A stretch of 64,000 nt of DNA from Candidatus Nomurabacteria bacterium (GCA_020631935.1 JACKGP010000003.1:43936-107935), one strand, 5' to 3'; shown: positions 16,611-25,657, numbered from the stretch's first letter. The notes: generated from the letters alone by a model not told the origin. Translations and numbers: made by a program.

Positions 16611-17227
16611 TACGCGTTACCTCCGTTTAGAACAATCAAACCTTTACGAGGGCCAGGAACAGCACCCTTTAGTCCGATTAGATTATTGGTTGGATCGATG
16701 TAGGCAACAGCTAGATTTTTTACTGTCACTTGATCATGACCCATGCGACCAGCCATGCGCTTGCCCTTAAAGACCTTCTGCGGATACATTGAACCGATTG
16801 AACCGGGACGACGAACGTTTCCGTTACCGCCGTGAGTCTTCTTAGATGTATTAAAGTTGTGGCGCTTTACCGTACCGGCAAAACCCTTACCCTTACTTGT
16901 GCCGGTGGCTTTTACCAAGTCACCCAGCGCGAAGCTACTGACGTCAATCGCATCACCAACCTTCAAGTCAGCTGGCAATTCATCGACGCGAAATTCCCGA
17001 ATATACTTCGGCGAAACTTTGGCTGATTTAACGTGACCAACCACGGCCTTGCTCAGGTTCTTACCCTCACCTAAAGCCACTTGCACAGCGTTGTAGCCGT
17101 CAGCTTCGACGGACTTCACCTGAGTCACAGTGCATGGGCCAGCCTGAATCAACGTCACTGGTGTCGCAGTGCCGTCTTCGGCTAGGATTTGGGTCATACC
17201 AATTTTGGTACCGAGTAGTGCTTTCAT
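16610..17227 (-). CDS. rplC: 50S ribosomal protein L3 (uL3)
   Basis: Early 50S assembly protein near the peptidyl transferase centre. It opens MKALLGTKIGMTQILAEDG and carries GTSKGKGFAGTVKRHNF and GSIGSMYPQKVFKGKRMAGR. The frame is open 12 codons further, but GGGAGA lies 8 nt before the MKALLG start, which also matches the family. It is the first gene of the long operon here, because rpsJ is about 1 kb upstream behind two other genes. Confidence 0.97.
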   Translation of the reverse strand: MKALLGTKIGMTQILAEDGTATPVTLIQAGPCTVTQVKSVEADGYNAVQVALGEGKNLSKAVVGHVKSAKVSPKYIREFRVDELPADLKVGDAIDVSSFALGDLVKATGTSKGKGFAGTVKRHNFNTSKKTHGGNGNVRRPGSIGSMYPQKVFKGKRMAGRMGHDQVTVKNLAVAYIDPTNNLIGLKGAVPGPRKGLIVLNGGNA

Positions 17228-17328
17228 GCCTACATTCTCCCATTTAAAACCCTCGGTGGCCACTAGTTTCCGTAGACTTTGCGATTCACCAAGGACAAGT
17301 TGTTATTACGTAATAAAGTTACCGTCTA

Positions 17329-17357
17329 AGATTATCAAATTTGTAAACAGATGTCAA
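17329..17357 (-). promoter_or_regulatory. Promoter of the rplC-led S10/spc operon
   Basis: A perfect TTGACA, 17-bp spacer and TAATCT on the minus strand, about 100 nt before rplC. The leader contains the 14-bp palindrome TTATTACGTAATAA at 17303-17316, which could be a protein site or part of an RNA structure. Confidence 0.65.
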
Positions 17358-17380
17358 CAATCTGTTAAGCTGTGTCCTGA

Positions 17381-17731
17381 CTAAACAACAATTCCTGCTG
17401 GCACAAAATAGCTAACAACACCGATTATAAGCAGTACTGCGTACCAGATTTTGCGATCAGATTGGTACTTCTCGAAAGATTTAACCAACACCAGCCCAAC
17501 AAGTAGCCCCAAAGGCAGTGCATTGATCATAACCCCGTTCCAAACAACAGGAGTGCTAAACTTTAGCCACAGGGTGCCCAGGATGACGCAAATAACTAAC
17601 TTTAAAAAGTAGGCACTATCACTTTCCAGCGAACGCTTGCGCCATCGATTTTTCGGCGTCCTATTACGCGCATACGTTCTAGGTCGTGCTTTTCGGTTAG
17701 TAAAGCTGTTGTTAAACTGTTTATTTTGCAT
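17381..17731 (-). CDS. Hypothetical small membrane protein with basic N-terminus
   Basis: I do not recognise a family. The 116 residues begin with an Asn/Arg/Lys-rich stretch of about 35 (MQNKQFNNSFTNRKARPRTY) followed by three hydrophobic segments: YFLKLVICVILGTLWL, ALPLGLLVGLVLV and WYAVLLIIGVVSYFVPAGIV. This predicts a three-pass inner-membrane protein with a positively charged cytoplasmic tail. It sits between rpsJ and rplC, divergent from the H1-like membrane protein. Confidence 0.65.
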   Translation of the reverse strand: MQNKQFNNSFTNRKARPRTYARNRTPKNRWRKRSLESDSAYFLKLVICVILGTLWLKFSTPVVWNGVMINALPLGLLVGLVLVKSFEKYQSDRKIWYAVLLIIGVVSYFVPAGIVV

Positions 17732-17802
17732 ATACGATTAAGTTAATTATACGAAACTCACCGAAAAACACAAGCACTATACACTTTTTAGAGATTACAT
17801 AG

Positions 17803-17808
17803 TATACT
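17803..17808 (+). promoter_or_regulatory. -10 box, leaderless geometry
   Basis: TATACT exactly 6 nt before the ATG of the H1-like membrane protein, with no Shine-Dalgarno site in between. Confidence 0.5.
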
Positions 17809-17814
17809 TCTGTT

Positions 17815-18174
17815 ATGGCTACAAAGAAATCAACTACAAAGAAAACTACAAAGTCGGCTAAGCCAAGTACAAAACGTACTTCGGCAGCACGTGCCAGCCG
17901 CGCAAAATCAACTACCCGCACCCGCACTAAAACTACGGTACGGAAACCGGCAAAGATGCAATCATTCCGCGTTGCAAAGCAGCAAGAGCCGTTTATGAGT
18001 ACCAAGCCAACCGTTCAGACCCTTTACTGGCTTGTTATTGGTGTAGTCGTAGTGGCATTTAGCTTGTGGATTCTAAAGCTTCAAGATGACATCTCTAAAA
18101 TCTACGACAGTATCGACAGGGCTAATATAGAGAATTCTATTGTAGAGCCAATTGATGGCATTCACGAGTATTAA
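17815..18174 (+). CDS. Membrane protein with histone H1-like Lys/Thr/Arg tail
   Basis: Family unknown. The first 50 of 119 residues are almost only Lys, Thr, Ser, Ala and Arg (MATKKSTTKKTTKSAKPSTK), resembling bacterial H1-like nucleoid proteins. Around residues 68-87 is one membrane segment (TLYWLVIGVVVVAFSLWIL). A short acidic tail of about 30 residues follows and would lie outside. The basic side would face the cytoplasm, so a DNA- or RNA-tethering role is possible, but this is inference. It is the only plus-strand gene within the ribosomal protein region. A strong terminator follows. Confidence 0.75.
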   Translation: MATKKSTTKKTTKSAKPSTKRTSAARASRAKSTTRTRTKTTVRKPAKMQSFRVAKQQEPFMSTKPTVQTLYWLVIGVVVVAFSLWILKLQDDISKIYDSIDRANIENSIVEPIDGIHEY

Positions 18175-18194
18175 ATATTTAGCTAACTAATAAC

Positions 18195-18228
18195 ATTAAA
18201 ATACCGCTCGATTGGGCGGTATTTTAAT
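18195..18228. terminator. Bidirectional terminator between H1-like gene and rpsJ
   Basis: ATTAAAATACCGC and its perfect complement form a 13-bp stem with an 8-nt loop. The A/T-rich base gives a U-run in both directions, so it can end the plus-strand gene and the minus-strand rpsJ. Confidence 0.85.
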
Positions 18229-18250
18229 AGCATTTACCTAACTCAAATAA

Positions 18251-18568
18251 CTACATTCGTATTTCGGCGTCTACGCCAGCCGGTAGGCTAAGGTTTTGCA
18301 GATTGTCGATAGTCTTTGGGGTAGCATTTGTTATGTCTATAAGACGCTTATGCACACGCATTTCGAATGACTCACCACCAGTTTTGTAAACGTGCGGGCT
18401 TTTTATGACAGTATAGGTACTTTTTCTAGTAGGTAGAGGAATCGGACCGGCTACCTGCGCACCAGTACGAACTGCTGTATCTATAATTTGCTTTGCTGAC
18501 TGATCAATTACTTTGTGATCATACGCTTTTAGGCGTATTCGAATTTTTAGGCCTTCATCTTTAGCCAT
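18251..18568 (-). CDS. rpsJ: 30S ribosomal protein S10 (uS10, NusE)
   Basis: Head protein and antitermination factor. It shows IRIRLKAYDHKVIDQSAKQI near residues 9-28, the loop GPIPLPTRKSTYTVIKSPHV, and MRVHKRLIDITNATPKTIDN. 105 residues, with AAAGGAG upstream. It normally heads the S10 operon. Here it forms its own unit with a promoter and terminator, split from rplC by two membrane-protein genes. Confidence 0.97.
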   Translation of the reverse strand: MAKDEGLKIRIRLKAYDHKVIDQSAKQIIDTAVRTGAQVAGPIPLPTRKSTYTVIKSPHVYKTGGESFEMRVHKRLIDITNATPKTIDNLQNLSLPAGVDAEIRM

Positions 18569-18663
18569 ATATACTCCTTTGTTTGCCCTGTAACCTCTAG
18601 CTCGAATCGGAATTTAGTCATCGTCTGGCCGAGTTCTCAAAGCGATTAATACTACTGAAAGTA

Positions 18664-18692
18664 ATACTACTACATTACGACACATTGTGCAA
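18664..18692 (-). promoter_or_regulatory. Likely rpsJ promoter
   Basis: TTGCAC, 17-bp spacer, TAGTAT on the minus strand, about 95 nt before rpsJ. TAATACTACT is repeated twice in and beside the -10 region. The 237-bp gap to the next gene (18569-18805) otherwise shows nothing I recognise. Confidence 0.5.
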
Positions 18693-18805
18693 ACGGTAGC
18701 GAAAACATGTCAGCATAGTGCCTAGGCCTTGTATTTTATATCAATGGGAGTATAACTATAATCACAGACGTAATAATTGCGTATAAAAACAAAAGGAGAT
18801 TCGAT

Positions 18806-19093
18806 ATGCAATCTGCAGAAAAAAACCCCTTATCAGACTTTCAGCCTGACAGAACTATGAACGATGCAATCGCAGAGTCGGCGGTTAATCATCTCACAAA
18901 CACTGATGTAGATGAGTACCGGCCAGACTTTTCAACCGAAGATCGAATGCGTCATATTCAGGCAGAGCTCGCTGCACGCGGCATCAATACTATAATGAAA
19001 ATCTACTATAGACGTGGCGATGAAACACCTACTATACCTGCACTAAAGAAAGTGGATGGAAACGTTACCGATATCTACCTATCAGGCCGCTAA
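18806..19093 (+). CDS. Hypothetical protein, 95 residues
   Basis: No family recognised. It is soluble, charged and mainly helical in its middle (STEDRMRHIQAELAARGI), with no Cys and no membrane segment. A good Shine-Dalgarno site (AAAAGGAG) lies 10 nt before the ATG and a TATAAT about 45 nt upstream, which supports it being a real gene. The last 29 bp overlap the end of ldh tail-to-tail. Confidence 0.7.
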   Translation: MQSAEKNPLSDFQPDRTMNDAIAESAVNHLTNTDVDEYRPDFSTEDRMRHIQAELAARGINTIMKIYYRRGDETPTIPALKKVDGNVTDIYLSGR

Positions 19094-19991
19094 TTACATC
19101 TGCTGAGTTTTTCAGTTTTACACTTTCGGGGTCCGATAGCGGGTAGCCGTCGAGAACCGAAACACCCTGATTACTTACCAGCGAGGGCATACTTAATACT
19201 ACGTCACTTAGGCCATACTCGCCATCCATCAATGAGCAGACTGGAAGCACGCTTTTTGAGTCATGAGTCAGCGCGTCAACTATTTTTGCCAGCACTTGTC
19301 CGATAGCAAAGTGCGTAGACCCCTTGCTCTCTACAATGTCGTATGCTCGTTTTTGAATTCTTGAATCTATATCTTTTATGTCTTCTAAGTTGAAATTAGG
19401 GTACTGGCTTAGAGGAATCTCACCGATAGATGCGCTTTCGATTGTAGAAAATGAAGAATCTCCATGCTCGCCCATAACGTAAGCTTCGACCTCCCCGCTG
19501 TCAACATCGGACATATCTGCAATCGCCGACCTTAGTCTAGATGTATCAAGAGTAGTTCCTGTGCCGAATACGCGACTCCTGGGAAGGCCTGACTGCTTAA
19601 GGACTAAATAGGTCAGTACATCCACTGGATTTGTTACGACAATAATGAATGGCTGCTTGCCTGTAGCAATAATCTTATCTGTGACTTCTTTTGCGATACT
19701 AGCATTAGTATCTACTAGATCGTGTCTGGTTTGGCCAGGTTTTTGCGAAACACCGCTAGCGATAATAGCGATGTCGTTATCGCTCATATCACTGTAGTCG
19801 CCTACCTTAACCCGGACTGCACTATCAAGCCCAAGCGCATCATTAATATCGGCCGATTGCCCCCAAGCTAGCTTTTCATTCACATCTATTAGTACTATGT
19901 CGTCAACTAAACCTGCGATAGCAATAGCATAGGCAGCGGTAGCTCCTACCATTCCGCCTCCGCCAATTATGAATACTTTTTGTCTTTGCAT
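19065..19991 (-). CDS. ldh: L-lactate dehydrogenase
   Basis: Reduces pyruvate to L-lactate with NADH, regenerating NAD+ in fermentation. The Rossmann motif GGGGMVG is near residue 10. The loop SQKPGQTRHDL carries Gln83, the residue that marks lactate specificity where malate dehydrogenases have Arg. Catalytic Arg89, Asn121 (TNPVDV), Arg152 (TLDTSRLR) and His176 (GEHGDSS) are present. 308 residues. Minus-strand, ending over the convergent small gene; the tuf terminator is just upstream. Confidence 0.93.
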   Translation of the reverse strand: MQRQKVFIIGGGGMVGATAAYAIAIAGLVDDIVLIDVNEKLAWGQSADINDALGLDSAVRVKVGDYSDMSDNDIAIIASGVSQKPGQTRHDLVDTNASIAKEVTDKIIATGKQPFIIVVTNPVDVLTYLVLKQSGLPRSRVFGTGTTLDTSRLRSAIADMSDVDSGEVEAYVMGEHGDSSFSTIESASIGEIPLSQYPNFNLEDIKDIDSRIQKRAYDIVESKGSTHFAIGQVLAKIVDALTHDSKSVLPVCSLMDGEYGLSDVVLSMPSLVSNQGVSVLDGYPLSDPESVKLKNSADVISGLIGRYR

Positions 19992-20031
19992 AACTTACTA
20001 ACTAGTTTAACATGTGAATAAAATCAAAACA

Positions 20032-20064
20032 AAAAATCCTCGTCTTGGTGTGACGAGGATTTTT
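20032..20064 (-). terminator. tuf terminator
   Basis: AAAAATCCTCGTC and GACGAGGATTTTT form a perfect 13-bp stem with a 7-nt loop, ending in a U-run on the minus strand just after tuf. Confidence 0.9.
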
Positions 20065-20081
20065 ATGGTTTCTTAGTGTAA

Positions 20082-21266
20082 CTATTTAGTAATTTTAGTT
20101 ACAACACCAGCACCAACAGTACGGCCACCTTCACGGATAGCGAAGTTTAGACCCTGCTCCATAGCAATTGGCGCAAGAAGCTTTACATTAAAGGTAACAG
20201 TGTCTCCTGGCATAACCATTTCTTTGCCAGCTGGAAGTTCAACTTCACCAGTAACGTCAGTTGTACGGAAGTAGAACTGTGGCTTGTATCCCTTTGCGAA
20301 TGGAGTGTGTCGACCACCCTCTTCTTTCTTTAGGATGTAAACCTCTGCCTCAAATTCTGTATGTGGAGTGATTGAGCCTGGCTTTGCGATAACCTGTCCA
20401 CGCTCGATTTGCTCACGCTCGATACCACGAAGAAGTAGACCTGCGTTGTCACCCGCCTGACCTTGGTCAAGGTTCTTTTTGAAAGCTTCGATACCAGTAA
20501 CAACAGTCTTCTGGCTTTCCTTAAGGCCTACGATCTCTACTTCGTCGTTAAGCTTTACGATACCCTGCTCGATACGACCAGTTGCAACGGTACCACGACC
20601 CTTGATTGAGAATACGTCCTCGATAGGCATTAGGAAGTCTTTGTCCATGTCGCGCTTTGGCTCTGGAATGTAGTCGTCCATAGCAGCAACTAGCTCCATG
20701 ATAGCGTCTTCATATTTAGCATCACCTTCTAGTGCCTTAAGCGCAGAGCCCTTGATAACAGGTGCGTTGTCGCCATCAAAGTCGTTCTTTGAAAGAAGTT
20801 CACGTACGTCCATCTCAACTAGCTCAACTAGCTCTTCGTCGGCCATGTCCATCTTGTTTAGGAACACAACAATCTTTGGAACACCAACCTGCTTTGCAAG
20901 TAGTACGTGCTCACGAGTCTGAGGCATTGGGCCATCAGCTGCTGAAACTACTAGAACAGCACCGTCAACCTGAGCGGCACCAGTAATCATGTTCTTTACG
21001 TAGTCGGCGTGTCCTGGCATGTCCACGTGAGCGTAGTGACGCTTCTCTGACTCGTACTCTTGGTGAGATGAGGCGATGGTAATACCGCGTGCCTTTTCTT
21101 CTGGTGCGTTGTCAATTTCATCGTAGTTACGAGGTTTGTTGACGTCGCTTGGCAGTTTCTTTGCCAAAACGTGTGTAATAGCTGCCGTTAGTGTTGTTTT
21201 ACCGTGGTCAACGTGACCCATGGTACCAACGTTGACGTGTGGCTTGCTTCGATCGAAATCTGCCAT
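20082..21266 (-). CDS. tuf: Elongation factor Tu
   Basis: GTPase that delivers aminoacyl-tRNA to the ribosome. GTP motifs: GHVDHGKTT (G1), RGITI (G2), DMPGHADYVKNMITGAAQ (G3) and NKMD (G4). Domains 2 and 3 follow, with GRGTVATGRIEQG and the end NFAIREGGRTVGAGVVTKI. The frame is open 15 codons further, but GGAGGAGA 9 nt before MADFDRSK fixes the start, giving 394 residues. It is monocistronic with its own promoter and terminator, not linked to fusA as in many bacteria. Confidence 0.98.
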   Translation of the reverse strand: MADFDRSKPHVNVGTMGHVDHGKTTLTAAITHVLAKKLPSDVNKPRNYDEIDNAPEEKARGITIASSHQEYESEKRHYAHVDMPGHADYVKNMITGAAQVDGAVLVVSAADGPMPQTREHVLLAKQVGVPKIVVFLNKMDMADEELVELVEMDVRELLSKNDFDGDNAPVIKGSALKALEGDAKYEDAIMELVAAMDDYIPEPKRDMDKDFLMPIEDVFSIKGRGTVATGRIEQGIVKLNDEVEIVGLKESQKTVVTGIEAFKKNLDQGQAGDNAGLLLRGIEREQIERGQVIAKPGSITPHTEFEAEVYILKKEEGGRHTPFAKGYKPQFYFRTTDVTGEVELPAGKEMVMPGDTVTFNVKLLAPIAMEQGLNFAIREGGRTVGAGVVTKITK

Positions 21267-21343
21267 TGTGAGAAATTCTCCTCCATTAATAATTATATTT
21301 TCCGGGCGCAATCTGAAAACAGACTCCGCAACGTATACGGACT

Positions 21344-21372
21344 ATTATACACATCTGCACTCTGCTCTACAA
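21344..21372 (-). promoter_or_regulatory. tuf promoter
   Basis: TTGTAG, 17-bp spacer and perfect TATAAT on the minus strand, giving a leader of about 70 nt ending in a strong Shine-Dalgarno site. Confidence 0.75.
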
Positions 21373-21404
21373 GTGGTAGATTACAATAAAATATAAAGAT
21401 GGAT

Positions 21405-21410
21405 TATAAT
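21405..21410 (+). promoter_or_regulatory. -10 box of metallopeptidase gene
   Basis: TATAAT 10 nt before the ATG, with TTACAA 18 bp further upstream as a possible -35. No Shine-Dalgarno site, so the transcript is probably nearly leaderless. Divergent from the tuf promoter. Confidence 0.55.
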
Positions 21411-21420
21411 ATATTGCATT

Positions 21421-22236
21421 ATGGCATTTTGGGATAAACTTGGCACAAGCGGAAATGTAGAGGATAGACGAGGCGCTGGGCCTCTGACCGGCGGTATCGG
21501 CATATGGGCTACGCTAGGTGTGATGGTATTGGGACTTTTGGGTATAAATGCCGACCCTAGACTAGTGGAGACACTGTTGGCCTTGGCAGGTGTTGGTACC
21601 AATCAAGTATCTACTGCTCCAGGCGACGGGAAAAAGGATGGCTATGCGGAGTTTGCTAGCTCGATAATTGGCTCGACCGATCAATTCTGGACTAGTCAAC
21701 TATCAGGCGAGGGTGCTACATATAAAAAGCCGAGGATGGTACTATTTCGAGGTGCAACACAGTCGGGATGCGGCATAGCTAATTCTGAGACTGGCCCGCA
21801 CTACTGTCCAGTAGACCAAACTATATATCTAGACGAGACTTTCTTTGAGGTACTAGAGCGGCAGTTGGGCGGCAGCAAGGGCGATGTCGCCCAAAGCTAC
21901 GTAATGGCGCACGAGGTCGGTCACCACGTACAGAATCAACTCGGAGCCTTAACCAGTAGCCGCAGCAATAGCGACTCGGTAAAAACCGAACTACAGGCAG
22001 ACTGCTATGCGGGACTTTGGGCTAGATCAGTGAGAGATAAGGGTATCTTTGAAAACGAAAACGAAATTAACGAAGCATTATCAGCAGCTAGCGCCGTGGG
22101 AGATGACCGGATTCAAGAAAAAACTAGCGGAAAAGTTAATCCAGAAACATGGACACATGGTAGTGCCAAAGACCGCAAAGACAGCTTCCTAAAGGGATAC
22201 GAGTCAACGAGTTTCAAAACCTGCCTAGAGGTATAA
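21421..22236 (+). CDS. Neutral zinc metallopeptidase, YpfJ family
   Basis: Membrane-associated protease-like protein of the YpfJ/KPN_02809 family, function not well defined. One membrane segment lies near residues 27-45 (GIWATLGVMVLGLLGI). The zinc motif HEVGHHVQNQLG is near residue 165, and the downstream ELQADCYAGLWA block carries a candidate third ligand. It opens with a short charged N-terminus including the typical EDRRGAG. 271 residues. It ends one base before the convergent NADH dehydrogenase gene. Confidence 0.88.
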   Translation: MAFWDKLGTSGNVEDRRGAGPLTGGIGIWATLGVMVLGLLGINADPRLVETLLALAGVGTNQVSTAPGDGKKDGYAEFASSIIGSTDQFWTSQLSGEGATYKKPRMVLFRGATQSGCGIANSETGPHYCPVDQTIYLDETFFEVLERQLGGSKGDVAQSYVMAHEVGHHVQNQLGALTSSRSNSDSVKTELQADCYAGLWARSVRDKGIFENENEINEALSAASAVGDDRIQEKTSGKVNPETWTHGSAKDRKDSFLKGYESTSFKTCLEV

Positions 22237-23406
22237 CTAAAACTTCAAATCGTCTGGCAATCGTAACTCTGGCTTAGTTCTAGCATGCCATGAGCCAATA
22301 GCCCAGCTCAGAGGCAATACATCGCGGTGACCAATAAACCCTGCGGCCGTATGGAGCCAGGCTGCTGCTCGACCCGAAAACCTCAATAAACCCCACTCAA
22401 ATAGTGCCCACTTTCTACCGATAGGTATTACGCATGGCGGCAGCTTTGGCCTATATTTTGCTTTCGAGCCCATAATACGACGAGCAACAAAGTAGCCATC
22501 GTGAAGTGCCGTTTGCGCTAGCCCGCTATATGGAGTCGAGGCGTTATCTCCAATTACATATATGTCTTTTCTGGCTTGCATATAATCATCGACGACAACT
22601 CTGCCGCGCTTATCAAACTCAAACCACTTTTGATTCTTTTGATAGAATTCCACTGGAGCAACTCCTGATGTCCAGATTACAGTTTCGGTAGCAAGCTCTT
22701 TTCCTGCTACTATAATAGTGTTCTCGGTTAATCGCTCGACAGCCTTGCCAGTAGTTACCCTTACGCCCAGCTTTTTAAGTCTTTTAGTGGCCGCCTTGCT
22801 AGAGGACTTGTGTAATCTGGGCAGCAGCCTGTCAGAAGATTCAATAATTCCTATTCGCAGGCTTTTCTTCCTGATACCAAAGTATTCACGAAGCTTTAGA
22901 ATATACTCGCCCAGTGCACCGGCTAGCTCGACTCCAGTTGGCCCGCCACCAACAACTATATAGTTCTTTTCATCATCGCTACCGTCACTCATGTCCTCGA
23001 ATAAATGCGCCTGCAGACGACGAATCTCTTGCTGCGACTTTATACCAAATGAGTAGTCTGCCATGCCATCGATATTGAAGTAGGTTGTTGTATTTCCAAG
23101 CGCTAACACCAAAGTATAATACCTGTAAACCGACTTAGATTTACCGACTAGCTGACGTTTCGTAGGGTCTACCTTGGTTATTTTATCAATTACAACTTTG
23201 ACATTCTTGGTGTCTGCAAATATCTTTTCTAGTGGCGCCCAAGACTCTCGGTAACTATACCCAGTTGCTGTTGAGTAAAGGGATGGGTAGTATATAAAAT
23301 TTGGTTGATCAGAGATTAGGGTAATTTGATTCTTCGAGTCTATAGAAAGCTCCTGTGCGGCCTTAATGCCGCCAAAACCACCTCCAACAATTGTTATTTT
23401 TGCCAT
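22237..23406 (-). CDS. ndh: Type II NADH dehydrogenase (NDH-2-like)
   Basis: FAD enzyme that oxidises NADH at the membrane without proton pumping. The N-terminal FAD fold is ITIVGGGFGGIKAAQELS, the second dinucleotide motif YIVVGGGPTGVELAGALGEY binds NADH, and the C-terminal FAD contact is VIGDNAST. 389 residues with the usual hydrophobic C-terminal region. A TACAAT box and AAGGAAT precede it directly after the fusA terminator. No quinone-oxidase genes are in the window, so the electron acceptor is unknown. Confidence 0.88.
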   Translation of the reverse strand: MAKITIVGGGFGGIKAAQELSIDSKNQITLISDQPNFIYYPSLYSTATGYSYRESWAPLEKIFADTKNVKVVIDKITKVDPTKRQLVGKSKSVYRYYTLVLALGNTTTYFNIDGMADYSFGIKSQQEIRRLQAHLFEDMSDGSDDEKNYIVVGGGPTGVELAGALGEYILKLREYFGIRKKSLRIGIIESSDRLLPRLHKSSSKAATKRLKKLGVRVTTGKAVERLTENTIIVAGKELATETVIWTSGVAPVEFYQKNQKWFEFDKRGRVVVDDYMQARKDIYVIGDNASTPYSGLAQTALHDGYFVARRIMGSKAKYRPKLPPCVIPIGRKWALFEWGLLRFSGRAAAWLHTAAGFIGHRDVLPLSWAIGSWHARTKPELRLPDDLKF

Positions 23407-23445
23407 TTTTATTCCTTGTATAAATTGTCTTTATCATTGTAGCAA

Positions 23446-23475
23446 AAACCACCCGATCGACAAATCGAGTGGTTT
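23446..23475 (-). terminator. fusA terminator
   Basis: AAACCAC(T/C)CGAT forms a 12-bp stem with one G-U pair and a 6-nt loop, followed by TTTTT on the minus strand. It also immediately precedes the ndh promoter. Confidence 0.75.
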
Positions 23476-23491
23476 CTTGAATCATCTACGC

Positions 23492-25585
23492 CTATTTGCT
23501 GCGCTTTTCGATGATCTCTTGTGCTACGTTTGGAGGTACTTCCTCGTACTGAGAGAGTTCCATAGTAGATGCAGCACGTCCTTGGCTCATTGAACGAATG
23601 TCGTTTGTGTAGCCAAACATGCTTGCCAAAGGTACAAATGCTTTGATCAACTTAGCACCACCAGCCAAGTCCTCCATGGCGTCAATTCGACCACGTCGAC
23701 TATTTAGGTCGCCGATTACGTCACCCATAAACTCTTCTGGAGTGGTGACTTCAACCTTCATAACTGGCTCTAGAAGTATTGGAGCACCCTGTTTGATACC
23801 TTCGCGTGCAGCCAGGCTACCAGCCAATGAGAAAGCTAACTCGGATGAGTCAACGTCGTGGTAGCTACCATCGTATAGAGTAGCCTTCACGTCAACCACT
23901 GGATATCCAGCTATAACACCGCCATCGAGGGTTTCACGAATGCCCTTCTCAACAGCAGGGCGGTACTCCTGAGGCACGACACCACCCTTAATTTCATCAA
24001 CGAACTCAAAGCCCTTACCTGGCTCGTTTGGTGCAAATCGTACCCAAACATCACCGTACTGACCACGTCCACCAGACTGCTTAGCGTGCTTTCCTTGAAC
24101 TTCTGAAGTTCCCTTAATTGTTTCACGGAAAGCAACCTGAGGCTCGCCGACATTTGCCTCTACCTTAAACTCGCGTTTCATTCGATCAATTAGAATGTCT
24201 AAGTGAAGCTCACCCATACCAGACATAATCGTTTGTCCAGTATCTTCGTCGGTGTGGATACGGAAGGTTGGGTCTTCCTCGGATAGTCGCTGCAAGGCAA
24301 TACCCATTTTTTCCTGGTCAGCCTTTGACTTTGGCTCAACGGCAATAGAAACTGGCGGATCTGGGAAGGTGATGCTCTCTAGAGCAATTGGGTGCGCGAC
24401 TTCACAAAGTGTATTACCTGTAGTAGTACCCTTTAGTCCTACTACGGCCGCAATGTCACCAGCACCAATCTCATCAATGTCTTCACGCTTATCGGCATGC
24501 ATACGCACAATACGTCCGATTCGCTCCTTATCTCCAGTAGTTGTGTTTAGAATGTAGCTACCAGCCTTCAAAACACCAGAGTAAACTCGTACGAAAATTA
24601 GCTTTCCAACAAATGGGTCGGTTGCAATCTTGAACGCTAGACCAGCCATTGGCTCGGCAGCATCTGGCTTGCGACTGATGTCGTCGCCAGTCTTGGGGTT
24701 AACTCCCCAGATTGCGTCAACATCTAGCGGACTTGGTAGGTAGTCTGTCACTAGGTCAAGAATCTTCTCAACAATCACACCGCGGCCATCTCCACCAGTT
24801 ACCAAGTAGAAATCACCGGCTAGCACACGCTTACGAAGAGCCGACTTTAACTCGTCGATTGTAATTGACTCTTCGCCCTCTTCAAGGAATCTCATCATCA
24901 ATTCATCATCCGCCTCGACTGCATTCTCAACCAGTAGGCTACGAGCATTTTTACACTTCTCGAGCATGTCTTCAGGAATCTCACCCTGGACAAGCTCGTG
25001 ATCGTGGAAGTCCTCGTAGGTGTACGCCTTCATATCGATTAGGTCAACTACACCATTGATAGTCTTTTCAAAGCCAATCGGTATATGTATCGGGAAGGCC
25101 TGATTAGACAGACGGTTACGGATTGACTCAAGAGATTTCCAGAAATCACCACCAGTTTGGTTAATTTTGTTTACAAAGCAAATACGAGGTACGCCATACT
25201 TGTTTGCTTGTCGCCAAACTGTTTCAGTTTGAGCCTCAACACCCATCTTACCGTCGAACACGGTTACGGCACCGTCTAGAACACGCAAAGATCGCTCCAC
25301 CTCGGCAGTAAAATCGATGTGACCCGGAGTATCGATAATGTTGATTTTGTGATCTTTCCAGAAGCAAGTTACAGCCGCAGAGGTAATAGTAATACCACGC
25401 TCTTTTTCCTGCTCCATCCAGTCTGTAGTAGCTCCGCCGTCGTCACCCTTTACGGTTCCAATTTTGTGAGTTAGACCAGTGCGGTACAAAATACCTTCGG
25501 TAGTAGTTGTTTTACCAGCATCAATGTGGGCAATGATACCGATGTTGCGGTAGTCCTTTAGTGGGACATTTCCAGAGTTAGCCAT
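23492..25585 (-). CDS. fusA: Elongation factor G
   Basis: GTPase of translocation and ribosome recycling. GTP motifs: AHIDAGKTTTTEG (G1), RGITIT (G2), DTPGHIDFTAEV (G3), NKIN (G4). The later domains show MGELHLDILIDRMKREF and the end YTNDIRSMSQGRA. The ATG of MANSGNVPL is chosen because AGAGGTG lies 9 nt before it; an upstream GTG overlaps that site. About 697 residues. Detached from rpsL-rpsG, which lie 3.3 kb upstream behind pilin genes. Confidence 0.98.
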   Translation of the reverse strand: MANSGNVPLKDYRNIGIIAHIDAGKTTTTEGILYRTGLTHKIGTVKGDDGGATTDWMEQEKERGITITSAAVTCFWKDHKINIIDTPGHIDFTAEVERSLRVLDGAVTVFDGKMGVEAQTETVWRQANKYGVPRICFVNKINQTGGDFWKSLESIRNRLSNQAFPIHIPIGFEKTINGVVDLIDMKAYTYEDFHDHELVQGEIPEDMLEKCKNARSLLVENAVEADDELMMRFLEEGEESITIDELKSALRKRVLAGDFYLVTGGDGRGVIVEKILDLVTDYLPSPLDVDAIWGVNPKTGDDISRKPDAAEPMAGLAFKIATDPFVGKLIFVRVYSGVLKAGSYILNTTTGDKERIGRIVRMHADKREDIDEIGAGDIAAVVGLKGTTTGNTLCEVAHPIALESITFPDPPVSIAVEPKSKADQEKMGIALQRLSEEDPTFRIHTDEDTGQTIMSGMGELHLDILIDRMKREFKVEANVGEPQVAFRETIKGTSEVQGKHAKQSGGRGQYGDVWVRFAPNEPGKGFEFVDEIKGGVVPQEYRPAVEKGIRETLDGGVIAGYPVVDVKATLYDGSYHDVDSSELAFSLAGSLAAREGIKQGAPILLEPVMKVEVTTPEEFMGDVIGDLNSRRGRIDAMEDLAGGAKLIKAFVPLASMFGYTNDIRSMSQGRAASTMELSQYEEVPPNVAQEIIEKRSK

Positions 25586-25657
25586 TGGGTGTTTCACCTC
25601 TCGTTATTATTTACTTGCTCGCGTTTTTTTTGACAATAGAAAAATCGCTTTGATAAT

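Noticed and set aside
18806..19093. Antitoxin or small regulator
   Set aside because: Size alone suggests it, but there is no DNA-binding motif or toxin partner; left as hypothetical.
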